A DNA stretch of 64,000 nt from NCBI GenBank assembly GCA_937873135.1, contig CALMVQ010000069.1, positions 2,910 through 66,909 on the forward strand, given 5' to 3'. Each line of letters begins with the position of its first letter. Positions within the stretch are counted from its first letter, which is position 1. Positions 17,511 to 25,323 of the stretch are shown here, piece after piece. The position numbers and the translations under genes were made by a program. The DNA comes from an uncultured Scytonema sp. Its GTDB lineage: Bacteria > Cyanobacteriota > Cyanobacteriia > Cyanobacteriales > Nostocaceae. The notes under the pieces are model-generated. The model was not told the DNA's origin, did no database searches, and was given only the letters and a program-made list of their open reading frames with translations.

Positions 17511-18221
17511 AAAATAACTTCAAAATCTTAAATTACAATATTCGTCATATAGCCATCCTGAATCAAACGGTCAAAAATCATAATTCGATAACAGCTTTCA
17601 AGGAAATCAGGATTCTGATACTTTCATTTTTATCAACTTAAAGAGGATTCGTTAGTAGAACACAAATATCTAATCCCTCTATAAGTAGATTGACGCAAAA
17701 AACATAAATATGCAAACAAATGTTAATAGCCATCATATCTGATTAACAACTGTAAGAGCGGGTTTAACAAGATTGTCCGTTTTTATTGACAAGTTGTTCG
17801 ATTAAACCCGCCTCTACATGCCCAGAACACCTCGCTAATGTAGAGTTGCGTTGATTTACGCAGAATTGAAGTTGTAGTTAGAGTGCCGACATTGCCACTG
17901 TACGGTTGTTGGCCGCAATTATTTTGATAGCAGCAGTGATCGCAGCACGTAATTACTGTTGATGACATTTGGACTATTCATGATGACGAGTGAGCAAAAC
18001 GCATTCTACCTACCTTGGTAAAAAAAAGTGCTCATAAGCAGATTTGATGATTTCCTAAAGCTCAACGTTAGAATGCGGGTTGTAGCTGGACTTACGTATA
18101 AGTTTTGATTAATCGCTGCCCTACTCTCATTCCTCCAGAACGGAATGACAATACTTTTCGCCGCCTAATCCACCTTAATTTAATTTCGTGTAAGCTACTA
18201 ATATGAGATAGATTAACCCAC
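17511..18221. other. Long intergenic region with a structured inverted repeat
   Basis: 711 bases. An inverted repeat at about 17755-17815 pairs AGAGCGGGTTTAA with TTAAACCCGCCTCT, and inside it ACAAGATTGTC can pair with GACAAGTTGT, giving a long two-part hairpin. Its GCGGGTTT arm recalls the hairpin in the 1-195 tandem array. Otherwise no coding region is supported. Confidence 0.4.
17755..17815. repeat. Long imperfect hairpin
   Basis: Outer arms are AGAGCGGGTTTAA (from 17755) and TTAAACCCGCCTCT (to 17815), with a second complementary pair in the loop. There is no T run on either side. It may be a miniature mobile repeat or an RNA structure. It lies between genes in intergenic DNA. Confidence 0.55.
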
Positions 18222-18773
18222 ATGAAGGTACAAGGCAACGGGCAAGGCAAGATTTTAACCACAGAGGAACTGCGGTTACTATTTACCGATGGATTAATCA
18301 CGTCACGCGATCGAGCTCTGTTTGGCATCTGCCTCTACACTGGTTGCCGTGTTAGTGAAGCGTTGGCACTCCAGACCACTGACCTGAAGTCCGGAACCAT
18401 CACCTTCAGGAAGTCTACCACCAAAGGAAAGCTAAAAACCCGCGTTGTAGATATTCAATCAGGACTAGCAGATATCTTGGCAGAATATCAACAAAAGCCT
18501 GGAGCATTGTTTCCTGGTTTGCGCGGTGTGACTGAGCGGATGACACGGTTTACTGCTGACAAAGTTCTTAGGAATGCTTGCCAGCGTGTTGGCTTAGTTG
18601 GTGTCAGTACACACTCTTTTAGGAGAACAGCACTAACAATGATGTCTAGTGCTGGCGTTCCCTTGCGGCACATTCAGGAAATCAGTGGACACAATGACTT
18701 GGGGACATTGCAGCGCTACTTGGAAGTGACACCAGAGCAACGCTTGAAGGCTGTTTCTGTGATTGGGTTTTGA
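18222..18773 (+). CDS. Tyrosine recombinase/integrase, catalytic-domain-only
   Basis: A 183-residue site-specific recombinase. The full catalytic set is visible: Arg in TGCRVSEAL, Lys in TTKGKLKTR, H-x2-R in HSFRRT, His in SGHND and the nucleophile Tyr in LQRYLEV. The N-terminal core-binding domain of XerC/XerD is absent, and the protein starts only about 15 residues before the catalytic fold, as in a group of compact cyanobacterial integrases. It could act on plasmid or genomic-island ends, though no att repeat is obvious beside it. It lies between two non-coding stretches, upstream of exported-protein genes. The ATG start is chosen because the preceding DNA is not coding-like. Confidence 0.85.
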   Translation: MKVQGNGQGKILTTEELRLLFTDGLITSRDRALFGICLYTGCRVSEALALQTTDLKSGTITFRKSTTKGKLKTRVVDIQSGLADILAEYQQKPGALFPGLRGVTERMTRFTADKVLRNACQRVGLVGVSTHSFRRTALTMMSSAGVPLRHIQEISGHNDLGTLQRYLEVTPEQRLKAVSVIGF

Positions 18774-19127
18774 GGGAGATCACTTGGATTGGATTTTTTT
18801 AGACCGGAATAGTGTAGAATACCGTTTTACCAACTTTCGGTGATTGGGCATCGGGTAGGGTATGAGCGTGCAGAAATATGACAAAACTCGACGCAACTTT
18901 AGTTAGCGTTACCGCCAGGGCAATCTGATTCTTATCGTTTTACCAACAATCGGTTAAAAGTTGGTATTTACAAGTCGATGGGTGGTAGTATCCACCTTAG
19001 TGTCAGCCGTTTGCTCTTCCCTGGGTCCTAAGTTTAACCAAACATTCACAAAAATTTATCAAGAATATGTCTCTTTTCTCTATATGTTTCTAAGTAGAGT
19101 TCCATAAATTCTCTACTATTGTTCATC
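18774..19127. other. Intergenic region
   Basis: 354 bases. I see no gene, no tRNA and no convincing hairpin. It presumably carries the promoter of the exported protein gene at 19128. Confidence 0.35.
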
Positions 19128-19664
19128 ATGAAAATTTATAAAGCTTTGCTTGGATTGACAATTGGTGTACTTTCCACAGTCAGCATTTTGAATATCTGGA
19201 ACATTCATGAGGTAAAGGCTGAATCTGAAATTAATACCAATAAAGAACAAGCAGGTTGCAGCAACTTTGTCACTGGTACATATCTTGCAACAATTAAAGA
19301 TGCCAATGGAAACTTTGCTTCACGTGCGCTGATTACTCTTACGAAAGAAGGCAACTTGATTGTTGACGACTCAAACCAAGGTGGTATTTCGGGTCAGTTT
19401 GATGCTTTTACCACTTCTCAGGGCATTTGGGTATGTAATGGAAGGAGGGCGATTACAGCGAGGGCACTCAACTTTAGTATCTCAAGCTCTGGCAGTACCG
19501 GGATTGCAAGAAATGATTATAGCGCTACCTTTAATCCGAAAACTCAAACGGTAGAAGGGACAATTGATCTGAGTTTTTTTGGGCTACGAGATAATCCACT
19601 ACAGGGGAATGGACAAAATGGAGGGTCATTCTCCTTTACAGGTCAATTTGTCACCGCGAGATAG
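19128..19664 (+). CDS. Exported hypothetical beta-rich protein
   Basis: From ATG 19128 the product is 178 residues with a Sec signal peptide (MKIYKALLGLTIGVLSTVSI, probable cleavage near VKA, about residue 31). The mature part contains GCSNFVTGTYLATIKDANGN and alternating beta-strand-like stretches rich in Ser, Thr, Gly and Asn. Two Cys residues (CSNF and WVCNG) could form a disulphide. The TTG three codons upstream is an unlikely start. I recognise the general type of small secreted cyanobacterial proteins but no named domain. The gene stands alone. Confidence 0.65.
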   Translation: MKIYKALLGLTIGVLSTVSILNIWNIHEVKAESEINTNKEQAGCSNFVTGTYLATIKDANGNFASRALITLTKEGNLIVDDSNQGGISGQFDAFTTSQGIWVCNGRRAITARALNFSISSSGSTGIARNDYSATFNPKTQTVEGTIDLSFFGLRDNPLQGNGQNGGSFSFTGQFVTAR

Positions 19665-20130
19665 GATGAGAGTTAACTCGCAGCTTTTTTATTACTGTTA
19701 ATTTGTACGAGCGCACCTTTTTGATAGCGGCGCTCGCTGGGTAGGTCGGGGAGGCGAAATGCTCCTAAAACAAAACTCAGGTCACTGACAAAGCGGTAGA
19801 GATGTGTATTAGGTAATGAGCATACTGAGTGCTCAAAGTTGTGATGATGGAGCAACCAGCAGGAGAAGACGCGAACGGCAACAGTCTGTGTGTTTCCGGT
19901 TAGGTGCGCTCGCCTACGGGGCAGAGTCCATTGCATGACAGGGCCTTCTCACGTCAGTACAAATTATGTATAGATATCTTTGGTGTTAAACTGCCATTAG
20001 ATCTCTCCGGAAAACAATGTAGAGACGTTACATGTAACGCATAATTAATTTCTGGAGATGTCTATTGGTTTTGGGTTGGGCTGTAGCTTAACTCCACCAA
20101 CAACTTCCGTGATAACACACTCCGACCTTG
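19665..20130. other. Intergenic region containing a 65-bp MITE-like element
   Basis: 466 bases. The only structure I can support is the small inverted-repeat element at 19999-20063. A minus-strand open frame across 19673-19936 has no start signal and unusual composition, so it is not called as a gene. Confidence 0.4.
19999..20063. mobile_element. MITE-like element with 15-bp imperfect terminal inverted repeats
   Basis: The ends are AGATCTCTCCGGAAA (19999-20013) and TTTCTGGAGATGTCT (20049-20063). The right end reverse-complemented is AGACATCTCCAGAAA, which matches 12 of 15. The interior holds GTTACATGTAAC and TTAATTAT-type sequence. The same ends bound a longer copy at 55842-56053, and a degenerate copy is likely at about 10201-10305, so this is a dispersed family with no coding capacity. 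Confidence 0.65.
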
Positions 20131-20715
20131 ATGAAAAATCTAGCTCTATTATCTGTCACAGTCCTTGCTGCCACATTTGGAGCGATGTTCGGGACAATGC
20201 AAGTAGCTTCTGCTTTAAATTGGAACTGGAATTATTCTGGTACTGGCATAACGGCGAGTGGCACTTTCACCACTAATGACACCCCTAATGATTTGGATTT
20301 TTACCAGATTTTTGAGATTACTGGTACACGAAATGGTGAAAAAATTACTGGTCTGCAACCTGCGGGGACTTCAATACTGGGAAACGAACCTTTTAATGTT
20401 GATAATTTAATTAGTCTTAATACTCAGCAGTTAACGGGTGATGGTTTTGGGTATTCCACCGAGCGGGGAAACTATTCTAGTCCGTTTTTCGCTAGTTTTT
20501 TGCCAACACCGGGTTATTTAGAGGTTTTTTCTGCCCAGCCAATTGTACCTGGTTTTGAAAATTTGGGACTGGAAGATAGTGAGTTACCTATTAGTTTTTC
20601 TGCAACCATAATCACTGTTCCTGAATCTACCTCCATCCTTAGCTTACTCATCCTTGGCACTATCGGCGCACCTTTGGCACTCAAGCGTAAGAAGCGGTCG
20701 CCGGATTATTTTTAG
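20131..20715 (+). CDS. PEP-CTERM sorting domain protein
   Basis: From ATG 20131 the product is 194 residues. A signal peptide (MKNLALLSVTVLAATFGAMF, cleavage near ASA) precedes a beta-rich body (LNWNWNYSGTGITASGTFTT). It ends with the tripartite PEP-CTERM signal: VPEST, a hydrophobic helix (SILSLLILGTIGAPLALK) and the basic tail KRKKR. The canonical P-E-P is P-E-S here, a frequent variant. Exosortase would cleave and anchor or release the protein during passage to the cell surface or exopolysaccharide. No exosortase gene is nearby, which is normal for cyanobacteria. A strong hairpin follows. Confidence 0.85.
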   Translation: MKNLALLSVTVLAATFGAMFGTMQVASALNWNWNYSGTGITASGTFTTNDTPNDLDFYQIFEITGTRNGEKITGLQPAGTSILGNEPFNVDNLISLNTQQLTGDGFGYSTERGNYSSPFFASFLPTPGYLEVFSAQPIVPGFENLGLEDSELPISFSATIITVPESTSILSLLILGTIGAPLALKRKKRSPDYF

Positions 20716-20745
20716 TCAAAAGTAGTTTCGGTCTACTGACTTTCG

Positions 20746-20786
20746 GGGGTGTAGGGTGGCGAGCGTCGAGAGCCACCCTACACCCC
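20746..20786 (+). terminator. 15-bp perfect hairpin after the PEP-CTERM gene
   Basis: GGGGTGTAGGGTGGC (20746-20760) and GCCACCCTACACCCC (20772-20786) pair perfectly around an 11-nt loop, 31 bases after the stop. No T tract follows, so it may be a 3'-end stabiliser or a dispersed repeat as well as a terminator. Confidence 0.65.
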
Positions 20787-21003
20787 TCAAAATGATTATC
20801 ATTTTGATTAATTGTATTTGGAAGTCCCTTAGCAAGGAATCGCACAATTTCTCGTGGTTGTGAACGGCGTCACCACATAAGCGTGTTTTGGTAGAGTCGA
20901 GAGGCGGTATTATCCGCCGTCCCTCTCTGTTAGATCCGAGCGTGCCGTAGGGTAGGTAGCCAGCGAGTTACCAATATTGGCACTTTTCCAACCACCCCCC
21001 TCC

Positions 21004-21038
21004 AAACTACGCATGACCGTTTCCGTATCACGTAGCTT
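21004..21038 (-). ncRNA. Domain V of the inner group II intron
   Basis: On the minus strand the 35 nt read AAGCTACGTGA, then TACGGAAACGG, then TCATGCGTAGTTT. AAGCTACG pairs with CGTAGTTT (with the G-U third pair and AGC triad typical of domain V), TG is the 3' bulge, and GAAA is the tetraloop, with one bulged A in the upper stem. It lies at the end of the maturase frame, as expected for the catalytic core. Confidence 0.75.
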
Positions 21039-21064
21039 TCCGGTAATCTTTACGTTTGAGAGCA

Positions 21065-22870
21065 TCACCGTCGTAGCGTCCATACTGAATTTTCTCGTGG
21101 CACTGACGGCAAACCAAAGCGTGTTTTACGTTTGCGTGCTGACATTTTAACCATCCATTCTGGGCGTTCAGAGCATCCCTTTTGCTTAAGGTCTGCTAAC
21201 TTGCGGATATGATGGACTTCAATATTGTCCGTTACGCCGCAAATTTCACATTCTTGGGCTAAGAGGCGTTGAACAACTTCGCTACGTCCGTTCCAGATTT
21301 TCGATATCTGGTGATCATCAATTTTGACCCACTTATTCCATCGCAAAGAAACACCACCAAAATAAGTTATGAGAGGTTTCTTTAAGTCACGTTCCACTGT
21401 TACAAGTAGTACTTTATAAGTCCCATCTTTTGTATCAATGGTGGTGCGATATCGCTTGTAAATTTTCTGACAAGTAGTTTTGAACTTCTTAGCCAAGGTT
21501 TTTACAAGGGAAAGCTCCATAACTCGTTTGAGTGAAGATAGCGTATGGAGGTTGTAAGCCATGCGGTAGTATTGGACTACTCCTCGATACTCCGCTTGAT
21601 ACTGGCTAACTATGCTGTAGGCATCGTCATTGACTCTTTGCATTAGATGTATGGGCTTTCCCTTGCGCATATATTTGACGCAACGGTCTTTAATTACGCT
21701 TTTGGGAACCCTCAGCCCCACACTACCATTGATACATCTTTGACCACGATGGTCATGTTTATCATCGGCATGTAGTATATGGATTTCGTAACCCAGGAAT
21801 TTAGCAGCTTCGTCACGCGCATGGGTAACGAGCGTCTTTTCATCACTGAGTTCCAGTTTTAATTCGTCACGTAAAAACGTGGCGATTTTCTGTTTGATAT
21901 CCAACGCTTCGGATTTTGAACCTATTACCCCTAACAGGAAATCATCGGCGTACCTTGTGTACCAGAGGCGACGAAAGTTTGGGTCATTGGGGTCGCGGGA
22001 TGGAATAGACTGTGCCTGTTGGTTCAGTTTCCCTGCTTCTGCCAGTTTTCCCGCTTTTCGTGCTTTTGATGCAGCTAAAGTTAATTCCCTATACGGTGGG
22101 TAAACACTCCGTCGTTGACCGCGTGTGAAGGCTTGTATTAATTCTTGTTCGACATATTTATCCAGTTTGTCTAGTACCAAATTGGAAAGAATTGGACTTA
22201 CAACTGCACCCTGCGGTACTCCACTGTAGGTGGAATTGTATTTCCAGTTTTCCAGGTATCCTGCATCCAGCAATCCCTTGATTAGTCGAATAAAGCGATT
22301 ATCATGGATTTTATCAAGCAATATGTTTAACAGGATAGTATGGTCTATTCTGTCAAAGCACGCGCTGATATCTCCCTCGATAAACCACTTTGTAGCTCGA
22401 CCTTTTTGGGTAATTTCCTTCAGGGCAGTATGGCATCCGCGTTGTGGTCGGAAACCGTGAGAATGTTGGCTAAATTGTGGCTCGTAATAAGCTTCTAGTA
22501 TGGAGTGAATAACTTCTTGAAGTAATTTATCCGTCCAAGAAGGCATACCGAGAGGTCGCAATTTGCCGTTCTTCTTTGGTATGTAGGTACGTCGTACTGG
22601 TGTCCATTTATAACGCTCGTATCTGAGAGCCTTAATGATGGCATTAATTTTCTCCAGGGACATCCCGTCCACTGTTTCCGGCGTAGAGCCCGGTGTCATT
22701 GCACCTGCGTTGCTGTTTAGCTTAGCATAGGCGCGTAAGTACAAGTCTGGGTTGTATAGAAGTCGATACACATTTTCTACTGGCAACCCACGTTGCCCAC
22801 GTTCCCGTATGATGTTCAGTATCGTTTCGGCTGTTCGCATCTCGCGTACCTCTTTCGATTTCTGTTCCAT
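21065..22870 (-). CDS. ltrA: Group II intron reverse transcriptase/maturase, frameshifted in its HNH domain
   Basis: This intron-encoded protein (601 residues as read) helps the intron RNA fold and splice, and copies it during retrohoming. It contains the RT fingers/palm with IPKKNGKLRPLGMPSW, the EGDISACFDRIDH block and the catalytic YADD near residue 306 (RYADDFLLG). The X/maturase domain follows (AEYRGVVQYYRMAYNLHTLS), and then an HNH endonuclease start with CEICG and HHIRKL. One extra base at about 21119-21124 shifts the frame after SARKRKT. In the next frame the protein continues ALVCRQCHEKIQYGRYDG and ends at 21028, so the second Cys pair of the HNH zinc site is lost. RT and maturase regions are intact. 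Confidence 0.9.
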   Translation of the reverse strand: MEQKSKEVREMRTAETILNIIRERGQRGLPVENVYRLLYNPDLYLRAYAKLNSNAGAMTPGSTPETVDGMSLEKINAIIKALRYERYKWTPVRRTYIPKKNGKLRPLGMPSWTDKLLQEVIHSILEAYYEPQFSQHSHGFRPQRGCHTALKEITQKGRATKWFIEGDISACFDRIDHTILLNILLDKIHDNRFIRLIKGLLDAGYLENWKYNSTYSGVPQGAVVSPILSNLVLDKLDKYVEQELIQAFTRGQRRSVYPPYRELTLAASKARKAGKLAEAGKLNQQAQSIPSRDPNDPNFRRLWYTRYADDFLLGVIGSKSEALDIKQKIATFLRDELKLELSDEKTLVTHARDEAAKFLGYEIHILHADDKHDHRGQRCINGSVGLRVPKSVIKDRCVKYMRKGKPIHLMQRVNDDAYSIVSQYQAEYRGVVQYYRMAYNLHTLSSLKRVMELSLVKTLAKKFKTTCQKIYKRYRTTIDTKDGTYKVLLVTVERDLKKPLITYFGGVSLRWNKWVKIDDHQISKIWNGRSEVVQRLLAQECEICGVTDNIEVHHIRKLADLKQKGCSERPEWMVKMSARKRKTRFGLPSVPRENSVWTLRR

Positions 22871-23404
22871 CCAATTACCTGTGACACTTCGCCATGTAAA
22901 CGGCTCTCCCGTTCTCCCTGGTGGGGCGTTATTCCCACGACTACTATTGTCACTCCGTCACCATAGGACTCGCGTCCCGTAGGTAATCCCATGTTCCGTC
23001 ACTGATGAACGTATCAAGAACGACTTAGGCTCCTACTCATATCCTTAAATGAGTTCATTACTCATCGCTCCAAGGTCAGGGTGTACCATTAACGAAAGTT
23101 GATTTAATGGTTACCTCGGACATCGGTGTACAGACGTGATACCGAAGGATGTGCGCTTCCACCTCTGGATATTAGGGTTTAAGCAGTCTAGCTTTTAGCC
23201 ATATCGTTCAGGCGTTGCGGGACTGTAATGTACACGTCTTCTATTACTTCCCGCTTTACGAACATGCTCTTGTCCCCTCGCCCTTTCGGGTCTAGGTTAG
23301 TTGTTCGCCTTGGAGTCATTACCCTGAACTCCAGCCAACTGTGTTGGCAATTCAATCAGTGCGTACCACGGCGCACCATTTCTGTGCACTCGGCTCCCGA
23401 TATT

Positions 23405-23945
23405 CTAGGGTTTCCCCTTGCTCATGTGGATGTAGTCATGACAACTCTCATGTATAGCTAGAAGGTTTTTCGTCTTCCAGTTATTATGGTTGCCATCTAT
23501 GTGGTGTAAATGTACACGTTCTTCACTGAACATCCTAAGACCGCAGTGTCCACAGGTATGATTTTGCCGTTTTAGGGCTTTAGAGGTTTCACCATCGTAG
23601 AGCTTGCTGTTACGCTCGCTCCAATAGGTTGTATCTCCATCAAAGGGTGATTTATTTCCTCTGACGTTGACATGTTTGTTTTCGGAGTAGGGAATCGCTG
23701 GGAATGCCTTGTCTAGTAATTGCTTGCTAGAGTATCGGGTATTCTTTGCTTCCTTATTGAACACCTCAAACGCTCGTTTTTGGATGAAGTGCAGCGAGTT
23801 TCGCGTCCCATCCATCTTGCAGAACTTGTGGTAATTCCTCCATCCTCTAACCAAAGGGGCTAATTTCTCGGCTTTAACCTTGGAGCCATAATTCGAGTTG
23901 TTGACGATGACTTTTACTTTCTGGCGAAAAGCTGGAACTTTAACC
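23405..23945 (-). pseudogene. C-terminal part of a second group II intron maturase (outer intron)
   Basis: The frame contains KVIVNNSNYGSKVKAEKLAP and LVRGWRNYHKFCKMDGTRNS, the end of the maturase (X) domain, followed by a complete HNH endonuclease: TCGHCGLRMF, then VHLHHIDGNHNNWKTKNLL and ESCHDYIHMSKGKP. It is clearly a different protein from the inner intron's maturase. The reverse transcriptase domains upstream are missing; the frame runs on to 24019, but beyond about 23945 it is antisense to a TMEM43-like gene and no longer maturase. The stop at 23405 lies 8 bases before the outer intron's domain V. Confidence 0.85.
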
Positions 23946-24401
23946 GTTCCAAACATTGGTGATTTACGAATGAGATATGCAACATTAAATACGAATACTA
24001 ATGTCACAATTATTGGCATGCTAGGAAGTAATAATAGTATTGTTCCATATGTTCATAAAAATAATCATCGTTTATATCGAATATTTCCAGGTACTCAATC
24101 ACAAGCATTAGAAAGAATTAAAAAAGATGAGCATTGGACTTGGGGAGTAAGATTTCTTGCTTTAATAGGAATGTGGTATGGCTTTAGAGTTATAGCCGAA
24201 CCAATTAATATAGTTTTAGATTTTATTCCTATTTTTGGGTCAATTGGTAGGCTAACTACTGGCTTCTCAACATTAATAATTTCTTTGACTTTAACAATAT
24301 CGACAATCATTATATATCACTTAACAAGCAATCTGCTTTATATTGCGATCGCCATCCCGATAGCATTTATAATCGTTGGTATTCTTTTCCGTAAAAGATA
24401 G
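23945..24401 (+). pseudogene. N-terminally truncated TMEM43-family membrane protein
   Basis: The recognisable part starts about 23945 with VPNIGDLRMRYATLNTNTNV and continues to SIVPYVHKNNHRLYRIFPGT, WGVRFLALIGMWYGFRVIAE, DFIPIFGSIGRLTTGF and two further hydrophobic segments. This is the C-terminal part of the TMEM43 family, with the typical W-x-LR...F-x-x-MW-G helix and the ADFIPF-like motif. Its N-terminal half is gone; the DNA before it is the antisense end of an intron maturase. An open frame from 23898 exists only by chance. Function of bacterial TMEM43 proteins is unknown. The truncated product would lack any proper start. Confidence 0.7.
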
Positions 24402-24432
24402 CAATTAATTATAGGTCAATACCGTTCGTAGC

Positions 24433-25323
24433 GTGCGAATTTATTCCTCTTTTGTCACTCTAGGCAGATTGCTAGGGACAGAGCAGAATCCTTTATCTCA
24501 AAGTGAATTTTTGAAGGATGACGCGGTTGTCTGTCAGACTAAAACAGGAAAAAAGCTGACTGTCGCTTTTTCTTCTTCTGTAATTGAGACTGAGATCAAA
24601 GGCTTACAAAATTTTGTTTATATTGGTCGGGATATCACACAGCGTCAGCGAAGCGAACAACTTCTTCTTGTCGAGCATACAACAACGCGGATCTTGGCTT
24701 CCTCGGCAACGCTTTCTGAAGCAACAACGAAGATCTTATCTGCTATCTGTTCTCAATTAGAATGGGACTTGGGAGAATTCTGGAGCGTAGATCCGCAAGC
24801 TGACGTGCTGCGACTCAGTTCCATCTGGTACAGACAGAGTTTCAATTCTCCACCTTTTGAGTTGGTTTCCGAGCAGATTCGCTATCTACCAAACCTCGGA
24901 CTGCCCGGTCGAATTTGGGCGAACGGTGAATCTGCTTGGATTGATGACGTTATCGATGATGAAGACTTCCTGCGAACCGAAAGCGCTGCTAAAGAAGGGC
25001 TACACGGAGCTTTTGGTTTTCCTATTAAATGTGGAAGCGAAGTTAAAGGCGTTATGACCTTCTTCAGCCGCAAAACTCAAGAAGTTCAGTCAGATTTGCT
25101 AGCAATGATCGCAGTTATCGGTAGCCAAATTAGTCAATTCATGTTACGCTTTCAAGCTGAGGCAGCATTGAGAGAGAGCAAAGAGCGCTTTCGCAGTGCA
25201 TTTGACTACACTCCGATTGGAATGGCCCTAGTGACATTAGATGGTCGTTGGCTATTCAGAGCAAGAATTGCTGAGCAAAACTCTTCAAGATCTCACTTAT
25301 TCAGACGACCGAGAAATCGATAA
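24433..25323 (+). pseudogene. 5' part of a broken PAS/GAF sensor cyclase-phosphodiesterase gene
   Basis: The frame opens at a GTG without a ribosome-binding site inside what reads as the second half of a PAS domain (KTGKKLTVAFSSSVIETEIK ... YIGRDITQRQRSEQ). A GAF domain follows at about residues 85-235 (SAICSQLEWDLGEFWSVDPQ, GLPGRIWANGESAWIDDV, GAFGFPIKCGSEVKGVMTFF), and then the start of another PAS (RFRSAFDYTPIGMALVTLDG). At RWL the frame jumps to nonsense and stops at 25323, while the PAS continues in the frame that opens at 25241. Both the N-terminal truncation and the internal shift make this a pseudogene. Confidence 0.8.

Larger units (their letters stand above)
20947..23376 (-). mobile_element. 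Complete inner group II intron (2,430 bp) with its maturase gene
   Basis: On the minus strand the element begins GTGCGC at 23376 (the GUGYG consensus) and ends CCTAC at 20947 (the AY consensus). It includes about 505 nt of 5' RNA domains, the maturase frame, domain V at 21038-21004 and a domain VI-like segment. The left boundary is fixed by the fact that removing 20947-23376 restores a perfect 34-nt domain V of the surrounding intron. GTGTAC in domain I (minus strand of 23230-23235) is complementary, with one G-U pair, to GTGCAC located 8-13 bases before the insertion point, the expected EBS2-IBS2 pairing. EBS1 was not found with certainty. Confidence 0.82.
20891..23945 (-). mobile_element. 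5'-truncated outer group II intron, interrupted in domain V by a second intron
   Basis: The remnant consists of the 3' part of a maturase reading frame (23945-23405), domain V split into 23396-23377 (GAGCCGAGTGCACAGAAATG) and 20946-20933 (GGCACGCTCGGATC), and a domain VI-like stem (GGCGG / CCGCC around ATAATA) ending CTCTAC at 20891. Joining the two halves gives exactly 34 nt: an 8-bp lower stem with the catalytic AGC triad, a GAAA tetraloop and a 2-nt bulge, as expected of domain V. The intron's 5' half, including domain I and the reverse transcriptase domains, is missing, so it cannot splice or move by itself. Confidence 0.8.

Noticed and set aside
17783-17968. Cys-rich 61-codon minus-strand frame
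   Set aside because: It overlaps the long hairpin and has no ribosome-binding site; composition looks random.
18222-18773. Integrase of the topA-flanked island
   Set aside because: It lies over 20 kb away with other genes between, and no matching att repeats were found at the topA copies.
19673-19936. Minus-strand 87-codon frame
   Set aside because: No start signal, odd His/Cys-rich composition and no motif I recognise.
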